A DNA stretch of 64,000 nucleotides from assembly GCA_963921195.1 (NCBI GenBank), contig CAWUER010000514.1:372001-436000 (forward strand), read 5' to 3'. A program made the position numbers and the translations under genes. Position 1 is the stretch's first letter, and every line of letters starts with the position of its first letter. The notes beneath the pieces were generated by a model. The model ran no database searches, had not been told where the DNA came from, and saw only the letters and a program-made list of their open reading frames with translations. Shown here piece after piece: positions 52,333 to 64,000 of the stretch. This stretch comes from Pegoplata infirma. Its lineage: Eukaryota; Arthropoda; Insecta; Diptera; Anthomyiidae.

Positions 52333-52349
52333 ATGCATTATAAATGCAT
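52333..52349. repeat. Palindrome at the + to - orientation switch
   Basis: ATGCATT-ATA-AATGCAT forms a 7-bp inverted repeat with a 3-base centre. It lies exactly where the + oriented monomer (ending ggttaccattattt) changes to the - oriented one (ataaatgcatatatctctg). Confidence 0.85.
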
Positions 52350-52712
52350 ATATCTCTGTAAGTACCAGCCCGATTGTCTCACATTTGGTTCCAGAGGAAA
52401 GATAAAGTCTCAATCTTTTATTTTTTTGTTATTTTGACAAAATCGGAGCAATAGTTGCAGAGATACAGCCGTTGAAAGTAAAAGGTCTCCAGACTACGAA
52501 AAATTACAAGTTTATCATTTTTGAAAAAATAAATTTTTTTAAAAATTTAAAATCGAGCAATCTCTTTTATTCTATTTAAACTTTATTGAAAAAGATTTAA
52601 ATTCGCGCAAAGGCATTAGAAAACGATAGAATGGTAACCTTGATATAGCCATTTCAAGTTATTACAAGTAACCCGAAAATATTTTTGATATGAATGCATA
52701 AATATCTGTTAA
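52343..52712 (-). repeat. Inverted satellite fragment (~370 bp)
   Basis: Reverse-complement monomer running from aatgcatatatctctg through the gaaagataaagtctc and acgatagaatggtaacc blocks to aatatctgttaa. It is less than one monomer and is followed by a + oriented island. Confidence 0.88.
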
Positions 52713-52800
52713 AAATTTTAAAAATTTATTTTTTCAAAAATGATAAACTTGTAATTTTTCGTAGTCTGGAGACCTTTTACTTTCAACGGCTGTATCTCTG
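52713..52800 (+). repeat. 88-bp + oriented satellite island between inverted segments
   Basis: The run aaatttattttttcaaaaatgataaac... to ggctgtatctctg is in + orientation. It joins the following - segment at 52797-52800 (tctg), a 4-bp sequence shared by both partners. The left join near 52712-52720 lies in A/T-rich sequence shared by both orientations. Confidence 0.85.
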
Positions 52801-55800
52801 TCATGATAAAGCTAATATACTTATGCATTCTAGTTTTTATAGAGTCAAAATCGCATCATTATTTACCGAGTTATAGCAATTTAAAAATGAGGGTCTCCAA
52901 AAAACCTTAAATAATGGGTTTCTCATAAAAATGAAAAAAAAACTTTGCATAAATGCATATATCTCTGTAAGTACCAGCCCGATTGTCTCACATTTGGTTC
53001 CAGAGGAAAGATAAAGTCTCAATCTTTTATTTTTTTGTTATTATGACAAAATCGGAGCAATAGTTGCAGAGATACAGCCGTTGAAAGTAAAAGGTCTCCA
53101 GACTACGAAAAATTACAAGTTTATCATTTTTGAAAAAATAAATTTTTTTAAAAATTTAAAATCGAGCAATCTCTTTTATTCTATTTAAACTTTATTGAAA
53201 AAGATTTAAATTCGTGCAAAGGCATTAGAAAACGATAGAATGGTAACCTTGATATAGCCATTTCAAGTTATTACAAGTAACCCGAAAATATTTTTGATAT
53301 GAATGCATAAATATCTGTTAATACAAGTCTGATAGTCTTAAATTTTTTCTGTCATGATAAAGCTAATATACTTATGCATTCTAGTTTTTATAGAGTCAAA
53401 ATCGGATCATTATTTACCGAGTTATAGTAATTTAAAAATGAGGGTCTCCAAAAAACCTTAAATAATGGGTTTCTCATAAAAATGAAAAAAAAACTTTGCA
53501 TAAATGCATATATCTCTGTAAGTACCAGCCCGATTGTCTCACATTTGGTTCCAGAGGAAAGATAAAGTCTCAATCTTTTATTTTTTTGTTATTTTGACAA
53601 AATCGGAGCAATAGTTGCAGAGATACAGCCGTTGAAAGTAAAAGGTTCCAGACTACGAAAAATTACAAGTTTATCATTTTTGAAAAAATAATTTTTTTTT
53701 AAAAATTTAAAATCGAGCAATCTCTTTTATTCTATTTAAACTTTATTGAAAAAGATTTAAATTCGTGCAAAGGCATTTGAAATCGAAATAATGGTAACCT
53801 TGATATAGCCATTTCAAGTTATTACAAGTAACCCGAAAATATTTTTGATATGAATGCATAAATATCTGTTAATACTAGTCTGATAGTCTAAAATTTTTTC
53901 TGTCATGATAAAGCTAATATACTTATGCCTTCTAGTTTTTATAGAGTCAAAATCGGATCATTATTTACCGAGTTATAGCAATTTAAAAATGAGGGTCTCC
54001 AAAAAACCTTAAATAATGGGTTTCTCATAAAAATGAAAAAAAAAACTTTGCATAAATGCATATATCTCTGTAAGTACCAGCCCGATTGTCTCACATTTGG
54101 TTCCAGAGGAAAGATAAAGTCTCAATCTTTTATTTTTTTGTTATTTTGACAAAATCGGAGCAATAGTTGCAGAGATACAGCCGTTGAAAGTAAAAGGTCT
54201 CCAGACTACGAAAAATTACAAGTTTATCATTTTTGAAAAAATAAATTTTTTTAAAAATTTAAAATCCAGCAATCTCTTTTATTCTATTTAAACTTTATTG
54301 AAAAAGATTTAAATTCGTGCAAAGGCATTTGAAATCGATATAATGGTAACCTTGATATAGCCATTTCAAGTTATTACAAGTAACCCGAAAATATTTTTGA
54401 TATGAATGCATAAATATCTGTTAATACTAGTCTGATAGTCTTAAATTTTTTCTGTCATGATAAAGCTAATATACTTATGCATTCTAGTTTTTATAGAGTC
54501 AAAATCGCATCATTATTTACCGAGTTATAGCAATTTAAAAATGAGGGTCTCCAAAAAACCTTAAATAATGGGTTTCTCATAAAAATGAAAAAAAAACTTT
54601 GCATAAATGCATATATCTCTGTAAGTACCAGCCCGATTGTCTCACATTTGGTTCCAGAGGAAAGATAAAGTCTCAATCTTTTATTTTTTTGTTATTTTGA
54701 CAAAATCGGAGCAATAGTTGCAGAGATACAGCCGTTGAAAGTAAAAGGTCTCCAGACTACAAAAAATTACAAGTTTATCATTTTTGAAAAAATAAATTTT
54801 TTTAAAAATTTAAAATCGAGCAATCTCTTTTATTCTATTTAAACTTTATTGAAAAAGATTTAAATTCGTGCAAAGGCATTAGAAAACGATAGAATGGTAA
54901 CCTTGATATAGCCATTTCAAGTTATTACAAGTAACCCGAAAATATTTTTGATATGAATGCATAAATATCTGTTAATACTAGTCTGATAGTCTTAAATTTT
55001 TTCTGTCATGATAAAGCTAATATACTTATGCATTCTAGTTTTTATAGAGTCAAAATCGCATCATTATTTACCGAGTTATAGCAATTTAAAAATGAGGGTC
55101 TCCAAAAAACCTTAAATAATGGGTTTCTCATAAAAATGAAAAAAAAACTTTGCATAAATGCGTATATCTCTGTAAGTACCAGCCCGATTGTCTCACATTT
55201 GGTTCCAGAGGAAAGATAAAGTCTCAATCTTTTATATTTTTGTTATTTTGACAAAATCGGAGCAATAGTTGCAGAGATACAGCCGTTGAAAGTAAAAGGT
55301 CTCCAGACTACGAAAAATTACAAGTTTATCATTTTTGAAAAAATAAATTTTTTTAAAAATTTAAAATCGAGCAATCTCTTTTATTCTATTTAAACTTTAT
55401 TGAAAAAGATTTAAATTCGTGCAAAGGCATTAGAAAACGATAGAATGGTAACCTTGATATAGCCATTTCAAGTTATTACATGTAACCCGAAAATATTTTT
55501 GATATGAATGCATAAATATCTGTTAATACTAGTCTGATAGTCTAAAATTTTTTCTGTCATGATAAAGCTAATATACTTATGCATTCTAGTTTTTATAGAG
55601 TCAAAATCGCATCATTATTTACCGAGTTATAGCAATTTAAAAATGAGGGTCTCCAAAAAACCTTAAATAATGGGTTTCTCATAAAAATGAAAAAAAAACT
55701 TTGCATAAATGCATATATCTCTGTAAGTACCAGCCCGATTGTCTCACATTTGGTTCCAGAGGAAAGATAAAGTCTCAATCTTTTATTTTTTTGTTATTTT

Positions 55801-58800
55801 GACAAAATCGGAGCAATAGTTGCAGAGATACAGCCGTTGAAAGTAAAAGGTCTCCAGACTACGAAAAATTACAAGTTTATCATTTTTAAAAAAATAAATT
55901 TTTTTAAAAATTTAAAATCGCGCAATCTCTTTTATTCTATTTAAACTTTATTGAAAAAGATTTAAATTCGTGCAAAGGCATTTGAAATCGAAATAATGGT
56001 AACCTTGATATAGCCATTTCAAGTTATTACAAGTAACCCGAAAATATTTTTGATATGAATGCATAAATATCTGTTAATACTAGTCCGATAGTCTTAATTT
56101 TTTTCTGTCATGATAAAGCTAATATACTTATGCCTTCTAGTTTTTATAGAGTCAAAATCGGATCATTATTTACCGAGTTATAGCAATTTAAAAATGAGGG
56201 TCTCCAAAAACCTTAAATAATGGGTTTCTCATAAAAATGAAAAAAAAACTTTGCATAAATGCATATATCTCTGTAAGTACCAGCCCGATTGTCTCACATT
56301 TGGTTCCAGAGGAAAGATAAAGTCTCAATCTTTTATTTTTTTGTTATTTTGACAAAATCGGAGCAATAGTTGCAGAGATACAGCCGTTGAAAGTAAAAGG
56401 TCTCCAGACTACGAAAAATTACAAGTTTATCATTTTTGAAAAAATAATTTTTTTTAAAAATTTAAAATCGAGCAATCTCTTTTATTCTATTTAAACTTTA
56501 TTGAAAAAGATTTAAATTCGTGCAAAGGCATTAGAAAACGATAGAATGGTAACCTTGATATAGCCATTTCAAGTTATTACAAGTAACCCGAAAATATTTT
56601 TGATATGAATGCATAAATATCTGTTAATATTAGTCTGATAGTCTTAAATTTTTTCTTTCATGATAAAGCTAATATACTTATGCATTCTAGTTTTTATAGA
56701 GTCCAAATCGCATCATTATTTACCGAGTTATAGCAATTTAAAAATGAGGGTCTCCAAAAAACCTTAAATAATGGGTTTCTCATAAAAATGAAAAAAAAAC
56801 TTTGCATAAATGCATATATCTCTGTAAGTACCAGCCCGATTGTCTCACATTTGGTTCCAGAGGAAAGATAAAGTCTCAATCTTTTATTTTTTTGTTATTT
56901 TGACAAAATCGGAGCAATAGTTGCAGAGATACAGCCGTTGAAAGTAAAAGGTCTCCAGACTACGAAAAATTACAAGTTTATCATTTTTGAAAAAATAATT
57001 TTTTTTAAAAATTTAAAATCGAGCAATCTCTTTTATTCTATTTAAACTTTATTGAAAAAGATTTAAATTCGTGCAAAGGCATTTGAAATCGAAATAATGG
57101 TAACCTTGATATAGCCATTTCAAGTTATTACAAGTAACCCGAAAATATTTTTGATATGAATGCATAAATATCTGTTAATACTAGTCCGATAGTCTTAATT
57201 TTTTTCTGTCATGATAAAGCTAATATACTTATGCCTTCTAGTTTTTATAGAGTCAAAATCGGATCATTATTTACCGAGTTATAGCAATTTAAAAATGAGG
57301 GTCTCCAAAAAACCTTAAATAATGGGTTTCTCATAAAAATGAAAAAAAAACTTTGCATAAATGCATATATCTCTGTAAGTACCAGCCCGATTGTCTCACA
57401 TTTGGTTCCAGAGGAAAGATAAAGTCTCAGTCTTTTATTTTTTTGTTATTTTGACAAAATCGGAGCAATAGTTGCAGAGATACAGCCGTTGAAAGTAAAA
57501 CGTCTCCAGACTACGAAAAATTACAAGTTTATCATTTTTGAAAAAATAATTTTTTTTAAAAATTTAAAATCGAGCAATCTCTTTTATTCTATTTAAACTT
57601 TATTGAAAAAGATTTAAATTCGTGCAAAGGCATTTGAAATCGAAATAATGGTAACCTTGATATAGCCATTTCAAGTTATTACAAGTAACCCGAAAATATT
57701 TTTGATATGAATGCATAAATATCTGTTAATACTAGTCCGATAGTCTTAATTTTTTTCTGTCATGATAAAGCTAATATACTTATGCCTTCTAGTTTTTATA
57801 GAGTCAAAATCGGATCATTATTTACCGAGTTATAGCAATTTAAAAATGAGGGTCTCCAAAAAACCTTAAATAATGGGTTTCTCATAAAAATGAAAAAAAA
57901 ACTTTGCATAAATGCATATATCTCTGTAAGTACCAGCCCGATTGTCTCACATTTGGTTCCAAAGGAAAGATAAAGTCTCAATCTTTTATTTTTTTGTTAT
58001 TTTGACAAAATCGGAGCAATAGTTGCAGAGATACAGCCGTTGAAAGTAAAAGGTCTCCAGACTACGAAAAATTACAAGTTTATCATTTTTGAAAAAATAA
58101 ATTTTTTTAAAAATTTAAAATCGAGCAATCTCTTTTATTCTATTTAAACTTTATTGAAAAAGATTTAAATTCGTGCAAAGGCATTAGAAAACGATAGAAT
58201 GGTAACCTTGATATAGCCATTTCAAGTTATTACAAGTAACCCGAAAATATTTTTGATATGAATGCATAAATATCTGTTAATACTAGTCTGATAGTCTAAA
58301 ATTTTTTCTGTCATGATAAAGCTAATATACTTATGCATTCTAGTTTTTATAGAGTCAAAATCGGATCATTATTTACCGAGTTATAGCAATTTAAAAATGA
58401 GGGTCTCCAAAAAACCTTAAATAATGGGTTTCTCATAAAAATGAAAAAAAAACTTTGCATAAATGCATATATCTCTGTAAGTACCAGCCCGATTGTCTCA
58501 AATTTGGTTCCAGAGGAAAGATAAAGTCTCAATCTTTTATTTTTTTGTTATTTTGACAAAATCGGAGCAATAGTTGCAGAGATACAGCCGTTGAAAGTAA
58601 AAGGTCTCCAGACTACGAAAAATTACACGTTTATCATTTTTGAAAAAATATTTTTTTTTAAATATTTAAAATCGAGCAATCTCTTTTATTCGAATTAAAC
58701 TTTATTGAAGAAGATTTAAATTCGTGCAAAGGCATTTGAAATCGATATAATGGTAACCTTGATATAGCCATTTCAAGTTGTTACAAGTAACCCGAAAATA

Positions 58801-61800
58801 TTTTTGATATGAATGCATAAATATCTGTTAATACTAGTCCGATAGTCTTAATTTTTTTCTGTCATGATAAAGCTAATATACTTATGCCTTCTAGTTTTTA
58901 TAGAGTCAAAATCGGATCATTATTTACCGAGTTATAGCAATTTAAAAATGAGGGTCTCCAAAAAACCTTAAATAATGGGTTTCTCATAAAAATGAAAAAA
59001 AAAAACTTTGCATAAATGCATATATCTCTGTAAGTACCAGCCCGATTGTCTCACATTTGGTTCCAGAGGAAAGATAAAGTCTCAATCTTTTATTTTTTTG
59101 TTATTTTGACAAAATCGGAGCAATAGTTGCAGAGATACAGCCGTTGAAAGTAAAAGGTCTCCAGACTACGAAAAATTACAAGTTTATCATTTTTGAAAAA
59201 ATAAATTTTTTTAAAAATTTAAAATCGAGCAATCTCTTTTATTCTATTTAAACTTTATTGAAAAAGATTTAAATTCGTGCAAAGGCATTAGAAAACGATA
59301 GAATGGTAACCTTGATATAGCCATTTCAAGTTATTACAAGTAACCCGAAAATATTTTTGATATGAATGCATAAATATCTGTTAATACTAGTCTGATAGTC
59401 TTAAATTTTTTCTGTCATGATAAAGCTAATATACTTATGCATTCTAGTTTTTATAGAGTCAAAATCGCATCATTATTTACCGAGTTATAGCCATTTAAAA
59501 ATGAGGGTCTCCAAAAAACCTTAAATAATGGGTTTCTCATAAAAATGAAAAAAAAACTTTGCATAAATGCATATATCTCTGTAAGTACCAGCCCGATTGT
59601 CTCACATTTGGTTCCAGAGGAAAGATAAAGTCTCAATCTTTTATTTTTTTGTTATTTTGACAAAATCGGAGCAATAGTTGCAGAGATACAGCCGTTGAAA
59701 GTAAAAGGTCTCCAGACTACGAAAAATTACAAGTTTATCATTTTTGAAAAAATAAATTTTTTTAAAAATTTAAAATCGAGCAATCTCTTTTATTCTATTT
59801 AAACTTTATTGAAAAAGATTTAAATTCGTGCAAAGGCATTAGAAAACGATAGAATGGTAACCTTGATATAGCCATTTCAAGTTATTACAAGTAACCCGAA
59901 AATATTTTTGATATGAATGCATAAATATCTGTTAATACTAGTCTGATAGTCTTAAATTTTTTCTGTCATGATAAAGCTAATATACTTATGCCTTCTAGTT
60001 TTTATAGAGTCAAAATCGGATCATTATTTACCGAGTTATAGCAATTTAAAAATGAGGGTCTCCAAAAAACCTTAAATAATGGGTTTCTCATAAAAATGAA
60101 AAAAAAACTTTGCATAAATGCATATATCTCTGTAAGTACCAGCCCGATTGTCTCACATTTGGTTCCAGAGGAAAGATAAAGTCTCAATCTTTTATTTTTT
60201 TGTTATTTTGACAAAATCGGAGCAATAGTTGCAGAGATACAGCCGTTGAAAGTAAAAGGTCTCCAGACTACGAAAAATTACAAGTTTATCATTTTTGAAA
60301 AAATAATTTTTTTTAAAAATTTAAAATCGAGCAATCTATTTTATTCTATTTAAACTTTATTGAAAAAGATTTAAATTCGTGCAAAGGCATTTGAAATCGA
60401 TATAATGGTAACCTTGATATAGCCATTTCAAGTTATTACAAGTAACCCGAAAATATTTTTGATATGAATGCATAAATATCTGTTAATACTAGTCCGATAG
60501 TCTTAATTTTTTTCTGTCATGATAAAGCTAATATACTTATGCATTCTAGTTTTTATAGAGTCAAAATCGGATCATTATTTACCGAGTTATAGTAATTTAA
60601 AAATGAGGGTCTCCAAAAAACCTTAAATAATGGGTTTCTCATAAATGAAAAAAAAAACTTTGCATAAATGCATATATCTCTGTAAGTACCAGCCCGATTG
60701 TCTCACATTTGGTTCCAGAGGAAAGATAAAGTCTCAATCTTTTATTTTTTTGTTATTTTGACAAAATCGGAGCAATAGTTGCAGAGATACAGCCGTTGAA
60801 AGTAAAAGGTCTCCAGACTACGAAAAATTACAAGTTTATCATTTTTGAAAAAATAAATTTTTTTAAAAATTTAAAATCGAGCAATCTCTTTTATTCTATT
60901 TAAACTTTATTGAAAAAGATTTAAATTCGTGCAAAGGCATTAGAAAACGATAGAATGGTAACCTTGATATAGCCATTTCAAGTTATTACAAGTAACCCGA
61001 AAATATTTTTGATATGAATGCATAAATATCTGTTAATACTAGTCCGATAGTCTTAATTTTTTTCTGTCATGATAAAGCTAATATACTTATGCCTTCTAGT
61101 TTTTAAAGAGTCAAAATCGGATCATTATTTACCGAGTTATAGCAATTTAAAAATGAGGGTCTCCAAAAAACCTTAAATAATGGGTTTCTCATAAAAATGA
61201 AAAAAAAAACTTTGCATAAATGCATATATCTCTGTAAGTACCAGCCCGATTGTCTCACATTTGGTTCCAGAGGAAAGATAAAGTCTCAATCTTTTATTTT
61301 TTTGTTATTTTGACAAAATCGGAGCAATAGTTGCAGAGATACAGCCGTTGAAAGTAAAAGGTCTCCAGACTACGAAAAATTACAAGTTTATCATTTTTGA
61401 AAAAATAAATTTTTTTAAAAATTTAAAATCGAGCAATCTCTTTTATTCTATTTAAACTTTATTGAAAAAGATTTAAATTCGTGCAAAGGCATTTGAAATC
61501 GATATAATGGTAACCTTGATATAGCCATTTCAAGTTATTACAAGTAACCCGAAAATATTTTTGATATGAATGCATAAATATCTGTTAATACTAGTCCGAT
61601 AGTCTTAATTTTTTTTCTGTCATGATAAAGCTAATATACTTATGCCTTCTAGTTTTTATAGAGTCAAATTCGGATCATTATTTACCGAGTTATAGCAATT
61701 TAAAAATGAGGGTCTCCAAAAAACATTAAATAATGGGTTTCTCATAAAAATGAAAAAAAAACTTTGCATAAATGCATATATCTCTGTAAGTACCAGCCCG

Positions 61801-64000
61801 ATTGTCTCACATTTTGTTCCAGAGGAAAGATAAAGTCTCAATCTTTTACTTTTTTGTTATTTTGACAAAATCGGAGCAATAGTTGCAGAGATACAGCCGT
61901 TGAAAATAAAAGGTCTCCAGACTACGAAAAATTACAAGTTTATCATTTTTGAAAAAATAAATTTTTTTAAAAATTTAAAATCGAGCAATCTCTTTTATTC
62001 TATTTAAACTTTATTGAAAAAGATTTAAATTCGTGCAAAGGCATTTGAAATCGATATAATGGTAACCTTGATATAGCCATTTCAAGTTATTACAAGTAAC
62101 CCGAAAATATTTTTGATATGAATGCATAAATATCTGTTAATACTAGTCTGATAGTCTTAAATTTTTTCTGTCATGATAAAGCTAATATACTTATGCATTC
62201 TAGTTTTTATAGAGTCAAAATCGGATCATTATTTACCGAGTTATAGTAATTTAAAAATGAGGGTCTCCAAAAAACCTTAAATAATGGGTTTCTCATAAAA
62301 ATGAGAAAAAAATCTTTGCATAAATGCATATATCTCTGTAAGTACCAGCCCGATTGTCTCACATTTGGTTCCAGAGGAAAGATAAAGTCTCAATCTTTTA
62401 TTTTTTTGTTATTTTGACAAAATCGGAGCAATAGTTGCAGAGATACAGCCGTTGAAAGTAAAAGGTCTCCAGACTACGAAAAATTACAAGTTTATCATTT
62501 TTGAAAAAATAAATATTTTTAAAAATTTTAAATCGAGCAATCTCTTTTATTCTATTTAAACTTTATTGAAAAAGATTTAAATTCGTGCAAAGGCATTAGA
62601 AAACGATAGAATGGTAACCTTGATATAGCCATTTCAAGTTATTACAAGTAACCCGAAAATATTTTTGATATGAATGCATAAATATCTGTTAATACTAGTC
62701 TGATAGTCTAAAATTTTTTCTGTCATGATAAAGCTAATATACTTATGCATTCTAGTTTTTATAGAGTCAAAATCGCATCATTATTTACCGAGTTATAGCA
62801 ATTTAAAAATGAGGGTCTCCAAAAAACCTTAAATAATGGGTTTCTCATAAAAATGAAAAAAAAAACTTTGCATAAATGCATATATCTCTGTAAGTACCAG
62901 CCCGATTGTCTCACATTTGGTTCCAGAGGAAAGATAAAGTCTCAATCTTTTATTTTTTTGTTATTTTGACAAAATCGGAGCAATAGTTGCAGAGATACAG
63001 CCGTTGAAAGTAAAAGGTCTCCAGACTACGAAAAATTACAAGTTTATCATTTTTAAAAAAATAAATTTTTTTAAAAATTTAAAATCGAGCAATCTCTTTT
63101 ATTCTATTTAAACTTTATTGAAAAAGATTTAAATTCGTGCAAAGGCATTTGAAATCGAAATAATGGTAACCTTGATATAGCCATTTCAAGTTATTACAAG
63201 TAACCCGAAAATATTTTTGATATGAATGCATAAATATCTGTTAATACTAGTCCGATAGTCTTAATTTTTTTCTGTCATGATAAAGCTAATATACTTATGC
63301 ATTCTAGTTTTTATAGAGTCAAAATCGGATCATTATTTACCGAGTTATAGCAATTTAAAAATGAGGGTCTCCAAAAAACCTTAAATAATGGGTTTCTCAT
63401 AAAAATGAAAAAAAAAACTTTGCATAAATGCATATATCTCTGTAAGTACCAGCCCGATTGTCTCACATTTGGTTCCAGAGGAAAGATAAAGTCTCAATCT
63501 TTTATTTTTTTTTGTTATTTTGACAAAATCGGAGCAATAGTTGCAGAGATACAGCCGTTGAAAGTAAAAGGTCTCCAGACTACGAAAAATTACACGTTTA
63601 TCATTTTTGAAAAAATATTTTTTTTTAAATATTTAAAATCGAGCAATCTCTTTTATTCGAATTAAACTTTATTGAAGAAGATTTAAATTCGTGCAAAGGC
63701 ATTTGAAATCGATATAATGGTAACCTTGATATAGCCATTTCAAGTTGTTACAAGTAACCCGAAAATATTTTTGATATGAATGCATAAATATCTGTTAATA
63801 CTAGTCCGATAGTCTTAATTTTTTTCTGTCATGATAAAGCTAATATACTTATGCCTTCTAGTTTTTATAGAGTCAAAATCGGATCATTATTTACCGAGTT
63901 ATAGCAATTTACAAATGAGGGTCTCAAAAAAACCTTAAATAATGGGTTTCTCATAAAAATGAAAAAAAAAAAAACTTTGCATAAATGCATATATCTCTGT
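52801..64000 (-). repeat. Satellite array segment 4, inverted orientation (~20 monomers)
   Basis: The same ~551-bp monomer, read as reverse complement, up to the window end. Variant types seen in segment 3 recur, including both gcatcat and ggatcat forms and both acgatagaatgg and atcgatataatgg or atcgaaataatgg forms. The + strand higher-order markers are absent. A distinctive monomer (tacacgtttatc, ttgaagaag, caagttgttac) occurs at about 58624-58990 and again 4,967 bp later. No gene is seen. Confidence 0.94.

Larger units (their letters stand above)
39098..52339 (+). repeat. Satellite array segment 3, + orientation, without HOR markers (~24 monomers)
   Basis: Mostly 551-bp monomers, dominated by the gatgcgatttt and ctatcgttttctaatgc variants. 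None of the markers diagnostic of the upstream higher-order repeats (atccggctgg, caataaaataaaag, gtgacacaatc, gagatataaaatt) occurs. Local oddities include a 6-bp deletion in the catttttaaattg block near 45693 and gatttctcaaaa near 44982. No gene is seen. Confidence 0.93.

Noticed and set aside
52694..52876. 60-codon frame across the inversion junction
   Set aside because: It is created by the fusion of opposite-orientation satellite fragments; no sign of selection.
6174..61841. Recurring 60-61-codon open frames, one per monomer on the satellite strand (MRLYLSSG...ILTL)
   Set aside because: They begin at TTG, recur only because the satellite repeats, vary freely in T-run length and lack any eukaryotic gene context. 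Conservation is explained by array homogenisation.
6008..63665. 64-86-codon frames antisense to the satellite (VPEERYSLNLLFF... type)
   Set aside because: Many start at TTG, they appear or vanish with single-base satellite variants, and they overlap the subunit repeats.
159..64000. CRISPR array or phage-like repeat system
   Set aside because: Repeats are ~550 bp with no short identical repeat/spacer pattern, no cas genes, and the window is eukaryotic satellite.
1..64000. tRNA, rRNA or snRNA genes
   Set aside because: No A/B-box tRNA pattern, rRNA-like stretch or snRNA promoter was recognised by reading either strand; no covariance search could be run.

Overview
This window is eukaryotic repetitive DNA, almost certainly satellite heterochromatin. 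It holds no bacterial-style gene, no rRNA or tRNA, no CRISPR array and no intact protein-coding gene. Nearly all of it is one very AT-rich tandem satellite with a monomer of about 548-551 bp (roughly 109 monomer equivalents). The satellite is broken by two DNA-transposon insertions and one orientation switch. The decayed protein fragment in the first transposon resembles a multi-copy, unnamed family that I recall mainly from insects, crustaceans and cnidarians. An arthropod (perhaps insect) source is therefore my best guess, but it is weakly supported.

Layout: 1-158 is sequence that does not match the monomer, so the window seems to catch the left edge of the array. 159-2481 is satellite, + orientation. 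2482-5816 is a 3.3 kb transposon with hAT-like termini, an 8-bp target duplication, and foldback-like terminal inverted repeats of about 970 bp built from ~163-bp tandem sub-repeats. Its centre carries a 5'-truncated, frameshifted pseudogene (3459-4626, + strand). 5817-38610 is satellite in + orientation, organised into multi-monomer higher-order repeats (HORs). 38611-39097 is a 487-bp non-autonomous terminal-inverted-repeat element with an apparent 2-bp target duplication. 39098-52339 is more uniform satellite, + orientation, without the HOR marker variants. 52333-52800 is a complex inversion junction, and 52801-64000 is the same satellite in - orientation.

Internal structure: the ~550-bp monomer is itself a diverged trimer of ~170, 180 and 198 bp subunits, recognisable by shared blocks (tggagacc...gct...ccgattttg). 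One subunit still behaves as a unit of exchange: five sites carry an extra 187-bp third subunit through the same junction, and a sixth site at 51.67-51.89 kb has an independent 190-bp version. Above the monomer level, diagnostic variant monomers recur in fixed order between 5.8 and 38.6 kb. Block copies sit at offsets of about 3.84, 4.59, 5.69 and 11.92 kb, and there is a recent 1,841-bp tandem duplication.

No genes act together here. The biology is array evolution: ancestral subunit, trimer, monomer array, HORs, then transposon insertion and inversion. Because the copies are nearly identical, the inversion and large block copies need confirmation from raw long reads.
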